64,000 nucleotides of DNA from Sphingobacteriales bacterium (GTDB taxonomy: Bacteria; Bacteroidota; Bacteroidia; Chitinophagales; JADIYW01): contig JADKIQ010000025.1 of NCBI GenBank assembly GCA_016721245.1, forward strand, positions 372,001-436,000. The letters are read 5' to 3'. Each line of letters opens with the position of its first letter. Position 1 is the first letter of the stretch. Below the pieces are notes generated by a model that searched no databases, was not told the origin of the DNA, and saw nothing but the letters and a program-made list of their open reading frames with translations. Shown here in pieces: positions 1 to 9,767 of this stretch. The translations under genes were made by a program, and so were the position numbers.

Positions 1-227
1 CCGGAAACGGTGGGTTGTTTTTTCAGCAGCGCATCTAATTCTGATTTAATTTTTGACAAATCAGCATTCACCTTTTTAAAGAGAAACGGTGTTACGTCCT
101 GATCAGTATCCAGTATTGCTTTCAGCAAATGGAAAGTATCCAGAGAAGAGTGTTTAAAGTCGAATGCCAGTTGCTGTGCACCAGCAATCGCTTCCTGTGA
201 TTTGATAGTATAGTTATTTGGGTTCAT
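1..227 (-). CDS. clpB: ATP-dependent chaperone ClpB, N-terminal part (gene runs off the window)
   Basis: Only the first 75 codons are inside the window; the gene continues beyond position 1. The start MNPNNYTIKSQEAI is the typical first Clp N-terminal repeat of Bacteroidota ClpB, followed by a helical stretch with a second conserved segment (HSSLDTFHLLKAIL). ClpB is a cytosolic hexameric AAA+ disaggregase working with DnaK. The AAA+ modules are not visible, so ClpA or ClpC cannot be excluded from this fragment alone, but the start sequence fits ClpB best. ATG at 225-227. Confidence 0.85.
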   Translation of the reverse strand, partial: MNPNNYTIKSQEAIAGAQQLAFDFKHSSLDTFHLLKAILDTDQDVTPFLFKKVNADLSKIKSELDALLKKQPTVS

Positions 228-349
228 AGTATTAATTATTAATTACACTATTACAATAGCAAAAACTATGCGAATGACAAAATGATAGATTTTTCTTTCA
301 AAAAAAGAAAGAATGACAGAAATAAAATATAAAAACAGACTATTTGTCC

Positions 350-718
350 TTATTTATCTTCGTCAACTATGAATTTTTCTACAGTTGCACTGATGAAAGA
401 GAAGGATAAGCTGAATATCAAAGCAGCTAGCCAACCGCCAACCTGAAAACCATCCAGCATATTATCTGTTAAGACTACCATTGCTGCACTGATTACCAGT
501 GAAAACAAACCTAAGGTAATGCATGTAATAGGTAATGCAAAAATCTTAATGATTGGTTTTATGAAGGTATTGAGCAGTGTAAGCACCAAGGCTACTTTCA
601 CGGCATCTAAAGGAGAATTTACTATCGGGTTGCTGAAACCTGACCACACTGCGGGTAACAAATAAGATAAGCCAATTACAGTGGCTATTTTTATAAGAAA
701 GCGAATAATGAATTTCAT
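350..718 (-). CDS. Phage-holin-like four-TM membrane protein (PF04020 type)
   Basis: A 122-residue inner-membrane protein with four predicted transmembrane helices (about residues 3-23, 38-60, 62-85 and 95-114) and the family-typical segment LLNTFIKPIIK between helices 2 and 3. This matches the mycobacterial four-TM holin superfamily, widespread single-copy membrane proteins of unknown physiological role, not real lysis proteins. The frame extends upstream to a TTG at 751, but the ATG at 718 gives the family's usual N-terminus and length and is preferred. It lies 36 nt after the next upstream gene on the same strand. Confidence 0.75.
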   Translation of the reverse strand: MKFIIRFLIKIATVIGLSYLLPAVWSGFSNPIVNSPLDAVKVALVLTLLNTFIKPIIKIFALPITCITLGLFSLVISAAMVVLTDNMLDGFQVGGWLAALIFSLSFSFISATVEKFIVDEDK

Positions 719-754
719 AGAATAAAGATAAAAATTATAATTTATTTGCAAAAA

Positions 755-1600
755 TTATTTTTGCATTTTATAGTTCAGTAATAAATCAATAACCAATAAA
801 GAGATATGCTCTTTTGCAAATTCAAAATTTTCTTTCAGCGCTTCTTTGTATCTCACGTCACTTGCAATTGTTGTATCTGTATTCTCAATATTATTATCAA
901 TTATAAACCAATATCCTTCCTTGCGTTGTGAGTTCAGAATTTTATGAATTTCTGTTGATTTTATAAGATCTGACCTTTTATTCATCAGCAGTAAATCAAT
1001 TGCTTCCGTTTTGATATCGCTATTTGTGAAATCCCATGGTAACTTTAGTATAATATCATTAAAGATTTTTTTTTCGAGTATACTGTGATGAAAATAAAGC
1101 GATTTTATCTGACTCTTATTTAAGTATTTTGTATTTTTTTTTAACTCTGTCAAGCTTAGATAACAATGTGTTAACTGATAATCACCTTCCTTAGATACCT
1201 TTTCAAGAGAACTAAAAAAATCTTTACTTAAGGAATCTGTTTTTATAAACATCACCTGAAAAAACAGATTCATAAATGGTATGGAATCACTATACAAACA
1301 ATCTCTGTCTTTCGTATTTCCGGTTTTAATTATATCATATAATGCATAAAACTCTTTATAATCTAAGCTATCTAATCCGGATGCATATCTGTCAATATCC
1401 GTATCTGTTTTTAAATTGTTATTCTTAAGCGTATATAAATACTGAAAGAAAATATCTTTACTGAAATTGTACTTTTCATTTTCAATGTATTTAAATGCCT
1501 TTCCAATTGCTGTATCAATCTTATTTTTAAAATTATTTTGCGCAATAGTAATTTGCAAGGCCGATAGAAACACAAAAGTAGATAACAAAACTTTATTCAT
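755..1600 (-). CDS. Secreted hypothetical protein
   Basis: 281 residues with a clear Sec signal peptide (residues 1-20, cleavage probably after ILQITIA-type A20, before Q21). The mature part is hydrophilic, rich in Lys, Asp, Ser and Leu, predicted mostly helical, without a motif I recognise. It is the last member of a same-strand trio with the Gly-rich T9SS protein (34 nt upstream) and the small secreted protein before that, so it is probably co-transcribed and may be an accessory or periplasmic partner of that adhesin-like protein. Function unknown. Confidence 0.6.
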   Translation of the reverse strand: MNKVLLSTFVFLSALQITIAQNNFKNKIDTAIGKAFKYIENEKYNFSKDIFFQYLYTLKNNNLKTDTDIDRYASGLDSLDYKEFYALYDIIKTGNTKDRDCLYSDSIPFMNLFFQVMFIKTDSLSKDFFSSLEKVSKEGDYQLTHCYLSLTELKKNTKYLNKSQIKSLYFHHSILEKKIFNDIILKLPWDFTNSDIKTEAIDLLLMNKRSDLIKSTEIHKILNSQRKEGYWFIIDNNIENTDTTIASDVRYKEALKENFEFAKEHISLLVIDLLLNYKMQK

Positions 1601-1634
1601 GGTTTTACAAATTATAGTACCTGTGGATATACCG

Positions 1635-4600
1635 CTATTGTTTTATAAATTTCAATTTATGTTTTACACCTGTGTTGTCTACCATTTCTATTACATATGA
1701 AGCATTAGCTAAATTTTTAAAATTGAATAACTTTGTATTTATACCTTCAGAAATTGCACTAATTTCATTATAAACTATCTTCCCTAAAATATCATAGACA
1801 TTAAATGAAGCATTATAATCTGAAGATGAAGTGATAACAATATTATATTCTCCTTTTGTTGGATTGGGATAAGAAGCAATGATATCATTTGTGATATTAA
1901 GAGACCTAACCACAATTTTTAATGTATTGGAATACTCAAATGTTTCATCTAAGTCAACCATTTTTAATCTGTAATAATTATTTCCCACAACAGGATGTAA
2001 GTCAAATAAGCTGTAAGACTTCGTAGAATTTGAATTTCCTGCAGCAGGTAATTCTCCTACATAAAACCAGTTACCAACTCCATCTAAGCTTTTTTCAACT
2101 ATAAACATTTTCGAATTTACTTCGGAAGCAGTAACCCAGTCTAATCTGTTTCTGTCACCAATATTTATACCCGTAAAAGAAACCAGTTCTAGTGGTAAAA
2201 CCTCATATGGGAACCGAACCGGATGAATATAGAATGTAGAAAACTGATCAACAATAAATGATACTTCATGTTCTGTCCCGGCATAAGGGGCAAAAACAGG
2301 CGCCTGCCAGTTCGGGTGTGTACCGGAGTATCCGTTATCTACAATCATTTCTCCTCCGCTTGTTAAGTTGCCGTTTGGATCATTATTGGGTCCGGAAAAG
2401 ACCAATCCTCCACCTCCTGGAAACTTAGAAACCTGCAAGCCTGTTGTTCCGCTGAACGCATAAGGTGTTCCGGCTGCATATGTTTCCAAAGCAGCTCTTT
2501 CCGCTTCAGTAAAATATAAAGTCACTTTAGCAAATATGTTGGCATCTGCGGGAGATATAGAAAAATATCTTTTTAAATAAGGTTGCTTATCAGAATATCC
2601 ATGAGTATTAACCGCAGGAACAATTAAGCCATTTGCTGGTGTTGGTCTTCTTATACAAACCTCTGTATTACCTAATGAGTTTGTTGAATAGGTGGCTCCG
2701 GTGAGATCTTCAATTTTACAAACTATTTTACCTGTAACATCAAAATAAGTATATGTATTTCCATCCACCAATGGACAGGTATAACAATTTAAAGTATCCT
2801 GAGTTATGTTATTTATATTAGTGGGTGCAATAGCAAACGTCACATCATCAAAGGAAGAACAGGCACCATTCGTTACAGTCCATCTGTAAGTAAGAGAATT
2901 TCCCCATGCAATGTTATTTACAATCAAGGTTGTTGAAGCATCCGGCAAAGGACTTGGAATTGTTGATACACCTGAAGGCGCAGTAATTGCTGACCATGAA
3001 CCGGAGCCTGTAAGTGGTGTTGCCGCTACGAGTGTTGCACTTGCATTAGGGTTTCCACATGTCACGATATCTACAAGGTTTGCATCTGCTGCAACATCTT
3101 CATTTATAACCCAAGCAAAATCTGTCGGATAATTTTGAATACTGCAATTAGCCAGTCCGGATGTTGAAATGGTATTTATCAGTGCATGCCGTGTTTGAAC
3201 TATTGTAGTACCAACAACCTTTGTAATATTTGATGGATTTATAGCGGACCAGGCTGTCCATGTTGTACCACCATCAATTGAGACTCTGTATTGTATTTCA
3301 GCAAAACTAAGTACTGTGTGTCCTGTCGGATTATTCACACATAAATTAACCGGACTGGCTGCACAAACATTTGCACCATTCGCAGCACCACAAGATGTCC
3401 AGGCTGTTGATGGTGTTAAATCTGGAAATACAACAACCGAATCATATTGCCATATAGACCAACCACAACATTTATCATTTACTCTGGCTGCAAATAAATA
3501 CGTGATAGTATCTGTTGTAGAATTCGATAAAGTTATAGCAGCAGGAGAAGTTCCCGTTCCTGAAACCCAGGCAGGAACAGGAGATGTACGAACTGTTCCA
3601 TCTTTATATTTTCTCCATCTCCACTCAATATCAGCTGCAGTACCTGTAGCATCTAAGTTTGGATTATTAGATATTATAGACATCGTTACTGTCTCATTGT
3701 TACAAATTCGATGTTTGGTTAAATTTATATCCGGGAGAGATCTTGAATTAGGTTTAATGTATATCATATCTCTGAAAGTAGTTCCGGCGGGAACTATTAT
3801 ATCTTTTGCATCAAAACCTGAAATTCCGGATGAGTAAAAAATATCAGGTGTAGCAGATGCCATTGTCCAGCTGGATGTATTTGGGGCTATATCACTTACA
3901 ATTGAACCACCGGCATCAAAGGAAGACCAATTACCCAATCCCCCCTTATTCATAGGTATCGAAGAATTAATACACCCCAGGTAATACTGCGCTCTGACAG
4001 TGTTATATGGAATTGAGCCACCATTTGCGGATGAGTTTACTATGTAAGAAGTTAAACCAACTTTTGATGGTTCATTCACTGTAGAATATAAATTAGCAGC
4101 CGAAACATTTCCGACGGCAAATCTATCTCCGACTCTTCCATTACCTCCGGCTCCTCCATTTGCACCATCTTGTCCTCTTCCACCGTTACCGCCACAACCA
4201 CCTGTATTTGCACAAGAGCTGGATCCATTTTGATTCTGACATTGCTGACCTGCACCGCCATTTCCACCATCAGACCCTGAACCACCAATGCCACCAGTAC
4301 CACCGGTACCACCGGCACCAGCAACACCCGTATTTAACTGGCAGTCTGCAATGGAAGATATTGCACCATTGTTATAAATAAATACGGCATAGGATGCACC
4401 ACCACCTTTACCGCCAGCACCGCCGCCGCCGCCGCCGCCAGAACCGCCGCCGCCGCCGCCACCAGCACCAGAGTCACCTGTTTTTGTACAAGTACAAATA
4501 AATCCGCACCCCCTAACGCATATTTCTTCAGTGCCACCTCCGCCACCTCCGCCTTCACCGCGTGCACCTCCAACTCCACCTGTACCATTAGTACCTGATT

Positions 4601-7523
4601 GGGGTAAATAATAACCACTTAGAAAAGCGGCTGTCACTGGAGTTGTACCAGATACGCCGGCTGTAGGTCTTACTCCTGCAGCGGTGCCTGCACCAGTACC
4701 ACCACCACCCCCCTTGTCATTACATCCACCACATGCCTGAGCCCCTCCACTTGCACCACCGCTGCCCGCCCCTCCGTTCTGGCATTGATTTCCTCCTGCA
4801 CCTCCTGTGCCTCCATTTGTACCTGAACTGCCATTACTCCCGCCATACAAAGCACCTGTACCTGCTGCACCACCATTTCCACCACCGCCACCTGACGGGT
4901 TATTACAAGAACCACTTCCAAAAGGACAAACATTGCAATCACAATTTCGTTGAGAACCAGTGCCTCCGTTAGATGTAGCATTTCCTCCATTACCACCATC
5001 ATAATTTGCTGGAGTTGCAACCCTACCCTCTCCTGACGTAGCATTCCCGCTGGAAATGTTACATCTTGTTATATTCCAATTATTACATCCATTTATATAA
5101 ATTCCGTAAGATGATTTTCCGTAAAGCCCAGGGGTTAATCCGGATGCATTTGCTGAAGTAATAGTTAAATCCTGTAACTTCCAACCATTTACCCCATTCG
5201 CATTTATAGCCCAGGTGTGTTGTGTATTCCCTGCACCTCCAGTAGCGGTGGAGTTTATAATTGTTAAAGCAGCACCATTATTATCATTTTTTGTCCAGGG
5301 GGTGGTGGTATTATCAAACCCACCTTCAATCAAAACGTTAGATAATAGATTAATGACAGCACTTGTATTATAAATTCCGCTTGCAACTCTTATGTGTGTT
5401 AATCCCGTAGTTCCTGCTAAAGACAAAGCGCCTTGTAATGTCAGCTTCGGAGATGTTTCGGTACCGGTATTTGCATCGGATCCAGTTGATGATACATAGA
5501 TATAGTTACAAGAACTTGTTGATACATTAACCGTGCAAGTTGATATGGTATTACCACACGTTGCGTTAATATGAGTTAATGTGACTGTATAGATTCCAGC
5601 TGTAGGGAATGTGATATTTGTTGATGTTGATGTTGGATTTGCAATTACAGCAGTCGCAGGTGTTGTTGACCATTGATATGTTACATTTCCACCAATTGCA
5701 TTTATATCCGGAGCTAAGGTAGCACTAAACAATGTTGGTGTATTTTCAAAAGTGGAAGCACCGCAAGCAGCAGAAACAATAGGTGACGCATTAACTGCGA
5801 CTGGTAGATAAGTCAGTCTCTTACAAACAGAAATCACAGAATCATATTTTGCTCCACTTGCCCCCATACTGCCTGGTCCGGTTCTGTTATATGCTATTAC
5901 TCTGTAAACTCTTGTTCCCGAAGTAGCTGGAGGTGTATATGTGCTGCAATTACCACCAGTTATTACATTAGTCCATGTCGGGCTGAGTGGGCAAATTGCC
6001 CCACCCGGGCCACTTGACTGATTTGCTACCTGCCATTGATAGTATGTAGCCTGAGAAGCAGTGGCGGTATACGTTACCGGTGTTGTACCGCAAAGCGTGA
6101 GATCGTCTGGCTGATCAACAGTAACAGCACTTGGGTTTGCCATTGTCCATTTATATCTTAACCTAAAAAAGTAGTTATCATATTGTGACGAGCCGCTACC
6201 AACATTAGATAAAACAGGGACATCTACATAATTCCAAATATTAGAAGGTGCTTCGTAAGGTGCACCATTTCTCCAGTTAATCCTAAACCCGGCAGCTGGA
6301 ATATTAGCATAATTATTTCCGGGTAAGGTTGTAACATGTGCATCATCATCCTGTAATGATGTCAGGTTACAATACCAGGAACCACCTGCATCAGCTGCAT
6401 TGTATTCATCATCCGTACCACAGCCTACACCTAATCCCAGCACACTTAAAAACCAACTATCCTCTTCCCAAATATCATATGCAACTTTTATGATGGAATC
6501 GTTCTGTTCTGCGGTATAATTTTTTTCAAATATTTTTACCGGTAAAGATGTATAACTTCCATAAGAATTGGTGTACGTTGATGTAACGGGCGATCCAAAC
6601 AGACTTGTAGTAGTTAATGCTCCTGTATTCCATTGGGGTGTAGACTGAGAAATTTTAATCGTAGAACCGCTACCTGTACCAAATGTTGTAAATGAAGTGG
6701 GCTCATCTACTGCCTGAATCTTCAGTCTCAAATCTTCATCGCCTCCGATACCAATTCCGCAAACACCTCCATCCCAGTCATTATCGGAAAATAATCCAAC
6801 CAATTCACAGGTTACAGTATGATTACCATCTTTATACTTAGGGGACGGGCATTGGGTTTTTGCTTCAAGCCAATCCCACTGGTAAGCATAAATTATGGTA
6901 TACTTATGTTCTCCACCTGCAGATGCGACTATTGGCTGTGAATAATTTACAACTCCTGGCGCGCCACCCCTGAAGTTAACAGCAGTCCAGCTTCCGTATG
7001 CTTCATAATCATCTGACTGAGCGCAAATTGTTCCGACGAGGGGTATTGTTACACAACAACATTCATCATTTGTCATCCGGTTACCGCCACAAATAAGTTC
7101 AGGGCAATCATTTTCAAATGAAGATCCGAATGTAACATCAAATCTAAAAGGAACACTCGTTGTAGGATAGGTTACATCCAGTAATTTATATCCTAATGCG
7201 TCTGTTACAATTCCTGCCGGAACATTTGATCCGGATTGTGGTAATGGATAATATCTATTACTGGGACCGGTGTATTGGACATTTAAACCAGCTGGAGATT
7301 GCAGGTAGGTGCCAAAGCCGTTATCAACTCGCGCAGCAATATCTCTTATTGTGTATTCTTTATCATTATCCGGTACGAATTCCCCACAATTGGCACTTGA
7401 CCAAACTTTATGCGCCCATACTCTTAATCGTATTGGTCCGTCATTATAAAGCTGTGCATTAGATGAAATGCAAAAAAATAACCAGACAATGGTAAGTATT
7501 ACTTTTTGTATATTTCTATTCAT
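1635..7523 (-). CDS. Giant Gly-rich secreted protein with T9SS C-terminal sorting domain
   Basis: 1962 residues. Signal peptide at 1-23 (cleavage before Q24). Residues about 460-570 resemble Ig/PKD-like repeats. Residues about 674-825 begin with YIYVSSTGSDANTGT and look like a right-handed beta-helix (DUF1565/pectin-lyase-like entry). About 825-1130 is extremely Gly-rich, with runs of six to eight Gly and clusters of Cys (CDCNVC, CVRGCGFICTC), reminiscent of PGRS-like or disulphide-stabilised glycine lattices. More Ig-like modules follow, and the last 90 residues (YPNPTKGEYNI to LKFIKQ) are a type A T9SS sorting domain. Likely exported across the outer membrane and anchored or released as an adhesin or matrix protein; no catalytic motif seen. 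Its start overlaps the upstream gene by 8 nt, indicating co-translation. Confidence 0.8.
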   Translation of the reverse strand: MNRNIQKVILTIVWLFFCISSNAQLYNDGPIRLRVWAHKVWSSANCGEFVPDNDKEYTIRDIAARVDNGFGTYLQSPAGLNVQYTGPSNRYYPLPQSGSNVPAGIVTDALGYKLLDVTYPTTSVPFRFDVTFGSSFENDCPELICGGNRMTNDECCCVTIPLVGTICAQSDDYEAYGSWTAVNFRGGAPGVVNYSQPIVASAGGEHKYTIIYAYQWDWLEAKTQCPSPKYKDGNHTVTCELVGLFSDNDWDGGVCGIGIGGDEDLRLKIQAVDEPTSFTTFGTGSGSTIKISQSTPQWNTGALTTTSLFGSPVTSTYTNSYGSYTSLPVKIFEKNYTAEQNDSIIKVAYDIWEEDSWFLSVLGLGVGCGTDDEYNAADAGGSWYCNLTSLQDDDAHVTTLPGNNYANIPAAGFRINWRNGAPYEAPSNIWNYVDVPVLSNVGSGSSQYDNYFFRLRYKWTMANPSAVTVDQPDDLTLCGTTPVTYTATASQATYYQWQVANQSSGPGGAICPLSPTWTNVITGGNCSTYTPPATSGTRVYRVIAYNRTGPGSMGASGAKYDSVISVCKRLTYLPVAVNASPIVSAACGASTFENTPTLFSATLAPDINAIGGNVTYQWSTTPATAVIANPTSTSTNITFPTAGIYTVTLTHINATCGNTISTCTVNVSTSSCNYIYVSSTGSDANTGTETSPKLTLQGALSLAGTTGLTHIRVASGIYNTSAVINLLSNVLIEGGFDNTTTPWTKNDNNGAALTIINSTATGGAGNTQHTWAINANGVNGWKLQDLTITSANASGLTPGLYGKSSYGIYINGCNNWNITRCNISSGNATSGEGRVATPANYDGGNGGNATSNGGTGSQRNCDCNVCPFGSGSCNNPSGGGGGNGGAAGTGALYGGSNGSSGTNGGTGGAGGNQCQNGGAGSGGASGGAQACGGCNDKGGGGGTGAGTAAGVRPTAGVSGTTPVTAAFLSGYYLPQSGTNGTGGVGGARGEGGGGGGGTEEICVRGCGFICTCTKTGDSGAGGGGGGGSGGGGGGGAGGKGGGASYAVFIYNNGAISSIADCQLNTGVAGAGGTGGTGGIGGSGSDGGNGGAGQQCQNQNGSSSCANTGGCGGNGGRGQDGANGGAGGNGRVGDRFAVGNVSAANLYSTVNEPSKVGLTSYIVNSSANGGSIPYNTVRAQYYLGCINSSIPMNKGGLGNWSSFDAGGSIVSDIAPNTSSWTMASATPDIFYSSGISGFDAKDIIVPAGTTFRDMIYIKPNSRSLPDINLTKHRICNNETVTMSIISNNPNLDATGTAADIEWRWRKYKDGTVRTSPVPAWVSGTGTSPAAITLSNSTTDTITYLFAARVNDKCCGWSIWQYDSVVVFPDLTPSTAWTSCGAANGANVCAASPVNLCVNNPTGHTVLSFAEIQYRVSIDGGTTWTAWSAINPSNITKVVGTTIVQTRHALINTISTSGLANCSIQNYPTDFAWVINEDVAADANLVDIVTCGNPNASATLVAATPLTGSGSWSAITAPSGVSTIPSPLPDASTTLIVNNIAWGNSLTYRWTVTNGACSSFDDVTFAIAPTNINNITQDTLNCYTCPLVDGNTYTYFDVTGKIVCKIEDLTGATYSTNSLGNTEVCIRRPTPANGLIVPAVNTHGYSDKQPYLKRYFSISPADANIFAKVTLYFTEAERAALETYAAGTPYAFSGTTGLQVSKFPGGGGLVFSGPNNDPNGNLTSGGEMIVDNGYSGTHPNWQAPVFAPYAGTEHEVSFIVDQFSTFYIHPVRFPYEVLPLELVSFTGINIGDRNRLDWVTASEVNSKMFIVEKSLDGVGNWFYVGELPAAGNSNSTKSYSLFDLHPVVGNNYYRLKMVDLDETFEYSNTLKIVVRSLNITNDIIASYPNPTKGEYNIVITSSSDYNASFNVYDILGKIVYNEISAISEGINTKLFNFKNLANASYVIEMVDNTGVKHKLKFIKQ

Positions 7524-8046
7524 AATTTATAGTTTTTGCAAAAAATAGTAGTGTTAACAACCTATATTTGGAATTAACATCTTTAATAAAGATAAATGCA
7601 AGCGGACTTTCAAAGACACCATTTTTGAGATTAAAGAAAACTTTTGCATTGATTTTGGTGTAATTTACTCCACCGCAACCGAATGATGATGTGGCATCAT
7701 CAAAGGCAATACTATCTATTTTCTTATTATTTATTATATAATTATTATATTCATAATATATACTATTCACTTTGTAATATTCTTCAGGCTGTGTTAAACA
7801 ACTTACTTTGTATCCTTTCAGATAGTATATAATTGAGTCATATTCAGATTGGCTGATAAGATTATTTTGAATAAAAATGGAATCCTTATTATTAAATGAA
7901 TGAATGAATTCATCCAATAAAATATTTACGGTACTATCTGTATCAAGATTACATCCATCAGCCCTGGCAAGGTGCTTCTGATTCGTATTGCTGAAACAAA
8001 TTAAAAAAAAAGAAAAAAAAAGTATACAGAAAAAAGTAAATTTCAT
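7516..8046 (-). CDS. Small secreted hypothetical protein, first gene of the adhesin operon
   Basis: 176 residues with a very hydrophobic, Phe-rich signal peptide (about 1-19). The mature protein has an acidic N-terminal part and a C-terminal segment FGCGGVNYT followed by beta-rich sequence; I do not recognise the family. Its stop lies inside the first codons of the 1962-residue Gly-rich protein (8-nt overlap), so the two are almost certainly translationally coupled. It is divergent from the GT-C cluster at 8262. It could be a dedicated periplasmic partner of the giant protein, but this is inference from position only. Confidence 0.55.
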   Translation of the reverse strand: MKFTFFCILFFSFFLICFSNTNQKHLARADGCNLDTDSTVNILLDEFIHSFNNKDSIFIQNNLISQSEYDSIIYYLKGYKVSCLTQPEEYYKVNSIYYEYNNYIINNKKIDSIAFDDATSSFGCGGVNYTKINAKVFFNLKNGVFESPLAFIFIKDVNSKYRLLTLLFFAKTINYE

Positions 8047-8261
8047 TTCGATAACATTGTATTTACATAAATTTAAACAAAATACTTGTTATAAGCAAAT
8101 AAAATATGGTGCTTGACAGTAAATATTACCAAGTAATTGCTGTCATATATTGTTATGTTTTACATTACAAAGAAAGCCTGAGTGATGTATAAAATCTTAG
8201 TGGAATAGATTCTGAAATTAAACTGTATTTTAGCAATCCAATCAGAATACGTATATCAACT

Positions 8262-9767
8262 ATGCAAGAATTAAAGCAACATGTATATACCACAATAAAG
8301 TCTGTAAAATTCGCTGAATGGATTTGCATTTTTATTATTGCATTCATATTATTAATAAGGATAGCATATATTTTTTCATATGATACAGATCTTGAGGGAA
8401 TGGAAATGATATCGGTGCACATTACCCAGCTACTTCACTTAAAATCTCATATGTATTCCAATCCTTCGCAGTTTCCTTACTTATTACTGGCCTACACTCC
8501 GTTGTATTATTATCTTATGAACTTTATTATGAGTATATTCTCAATAGATGTTATAAATGATACGCACACCATCTATATCATTGGAAGAAGCCTCTCTTTT
8601 TTGCTTTTTGTTTTTGTATCGTATGGGATATATGCCATTATAAAGCAAATACACCATGGTTATCGCCATTTTATTCTGCTTCTATTGCTTTTCATTCTTT
8701 TGTTACCCAAGCATTTTTACACAGTAAGGCCGGATAGTTTTAAAGTATTTTTTTTCACCCTCTTTCTACTTTTTCATGTTAAGTATCTGTTTTCAAACAA
8801 GACTTCTTATTTCTGGCTATCGCTGTTTAGCTTAATTACGGGCATTTATTTTAAACATGATTTACTTCTCTATGGTTTCATCTACTATGCTGTTTTTTTC
8901 TTAAGCTACAGAAATAAAAAATATATTTATGCAGGCTTTATCATTTTAATCGTTTTGCTGATTTCTGTTTATTGGATGTATATATCAACCGGAATAAATT
9001 TATTTGTTGATTTGCTGGTTTATAATATTCAATATAACAGCGGACTTCATACCAGCTTTTTATTTATTGCCTTTAACCTTATCAGAACCTCTTTACTGAT
9101 TTTACTATCTTTAAAAAATATATTCAGTAAAGATAAATTTACCAGAACAATTGCTATTACCAGCATCTGTTTTGTAGCTGCCAGCAATGTATCTATGCTT
9201 AGAGTTGGTTCGAATATAAACTACACTTATGAATCCGTATTACTATTACTGATAAGTGCAGTCTTATTTTTAAAGAAAACTGACTTTCAATATAACGTTT
9301 TTTTCACCACAGCTTATTTGTTATTTCTGCTGGCATTGCCTATAAATTACTATCTGTATCGGTACAGTTTTAAAGAAGAATCACAAAAGAAAGCTTTGTA
9401 TGATGAGCATCTTCGTGTTTCTAAAGAAATAAAGAAAATAATAAAAGAGGATGTGGTTTTTTTTCCAAATATGAAATACATGATTTTCTTTTCTGACTGC
9501 AACATTATTTATGGTTATGACTGGCATTATGACCGGTTTTCTGATTTATATTATAATGTAAAACTAAAACCGAAATTTTTAATAAATGATATTATAAGAA
9601 ATTATGACAATGCATTCAAAACAGGCACCGTAAAATACCTTGTCATAGATAATGAACCGAAATCGTTAAAACAAATTGAAGACTTCTATCCGGTTTTTAA
9701 AAAAGAAGCATCATTTGATTCGCTTTTACTTTATGAATACTCCTCAAATACGGCAAATTCGAAATGA
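8262..9767 (+). CDS. Multi-pass GT-C-like membrane protein, paralogue 1 of a four-member family
   Basis: 501 residues, about ten hydrophobic helices. It shares with the genes at 9764, 12927 and 17201 a fixed set of motifs in the same order: an acidic loop after TM1 (D43-L-x-G-x-E48, here DLEGME), YxNP about 20 residues later, RPDSFK near 156, a KHD near 198, LRxGSxxNYTxE near 312, and GYDxHYDR near 417. An Asp/Glu pair in the first extracytoplasmic loop is the hallmark of GT-C glycosyltransferases (PMT/ArnT type), which transfer sugar from polyprenyl-phosphate donors on the periplasmic side. Exact donor and acceptor unknown. Overlaps the next gene by 4 nt (ATGA). Confidence 0.7.
   Translation: MQELKQHVYTTIKSVKFAEWICIFIIAFILLIRIAYIFSYDTDLEGMEMISVHITQLLHLKSHMYSNPSQFPYLLLAYTPLYYYLMNFIMSIFSIDVINDTHTIYIIGRSLSFLLFVFVSYGIYAIIKQIHHGYRHFILLLLLFILLLPKHFYTVRPDSFKVFFFTLFLLFHVKYLFSNKTSYFWLSLFSLITGIYFKHDLLLYGFIYYAVFFLSYRNKKYIYAGFIILIVLLISVYWMYISTGINLFVDLLVYNIQYNSGLHTSFLFIAFNLIRTSLLILLSLKNIFSKDKFTRTIAITSICFVAASNVSMLRVGSNINYTYESVLLLLISAVLFLKKTDFQYNVFFTTAYLLFLLALPINYYLYRYSFKEESQKKALYDEHLRVSKEIKKIIKEDVVFFPNMKYMIFFSDCNIIYGYDWHYDRFSDLYYNVKLKPKFLINDIIRNYDNAFKTGTVKYLVIDNEPKSLKQIEDFYPVFKKEASFDSLLLYEYSSNTANSK

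Noticed and set aside
292..313. Terminator hairpin TCTTTC/GAAAGA after the holin-like gene
   Set aside because: The stem is short and AT-rich and lacks a T-run in the direction of transcription.
350..718. Prophage remnant because of the holin-like gene
   Set aside because: The PF04020-type protein is a common chromosomal membrane protein; no other phage gene is nearby.
4076..5044. Several long open frames on both strands across the Gly-rich region
   Set aside because: They are shadows of GGN/GCN codon bias of the Gly-rich protein; composition (poly-Val/Ala/Gln or poly-His/Leu) is not protein-like.
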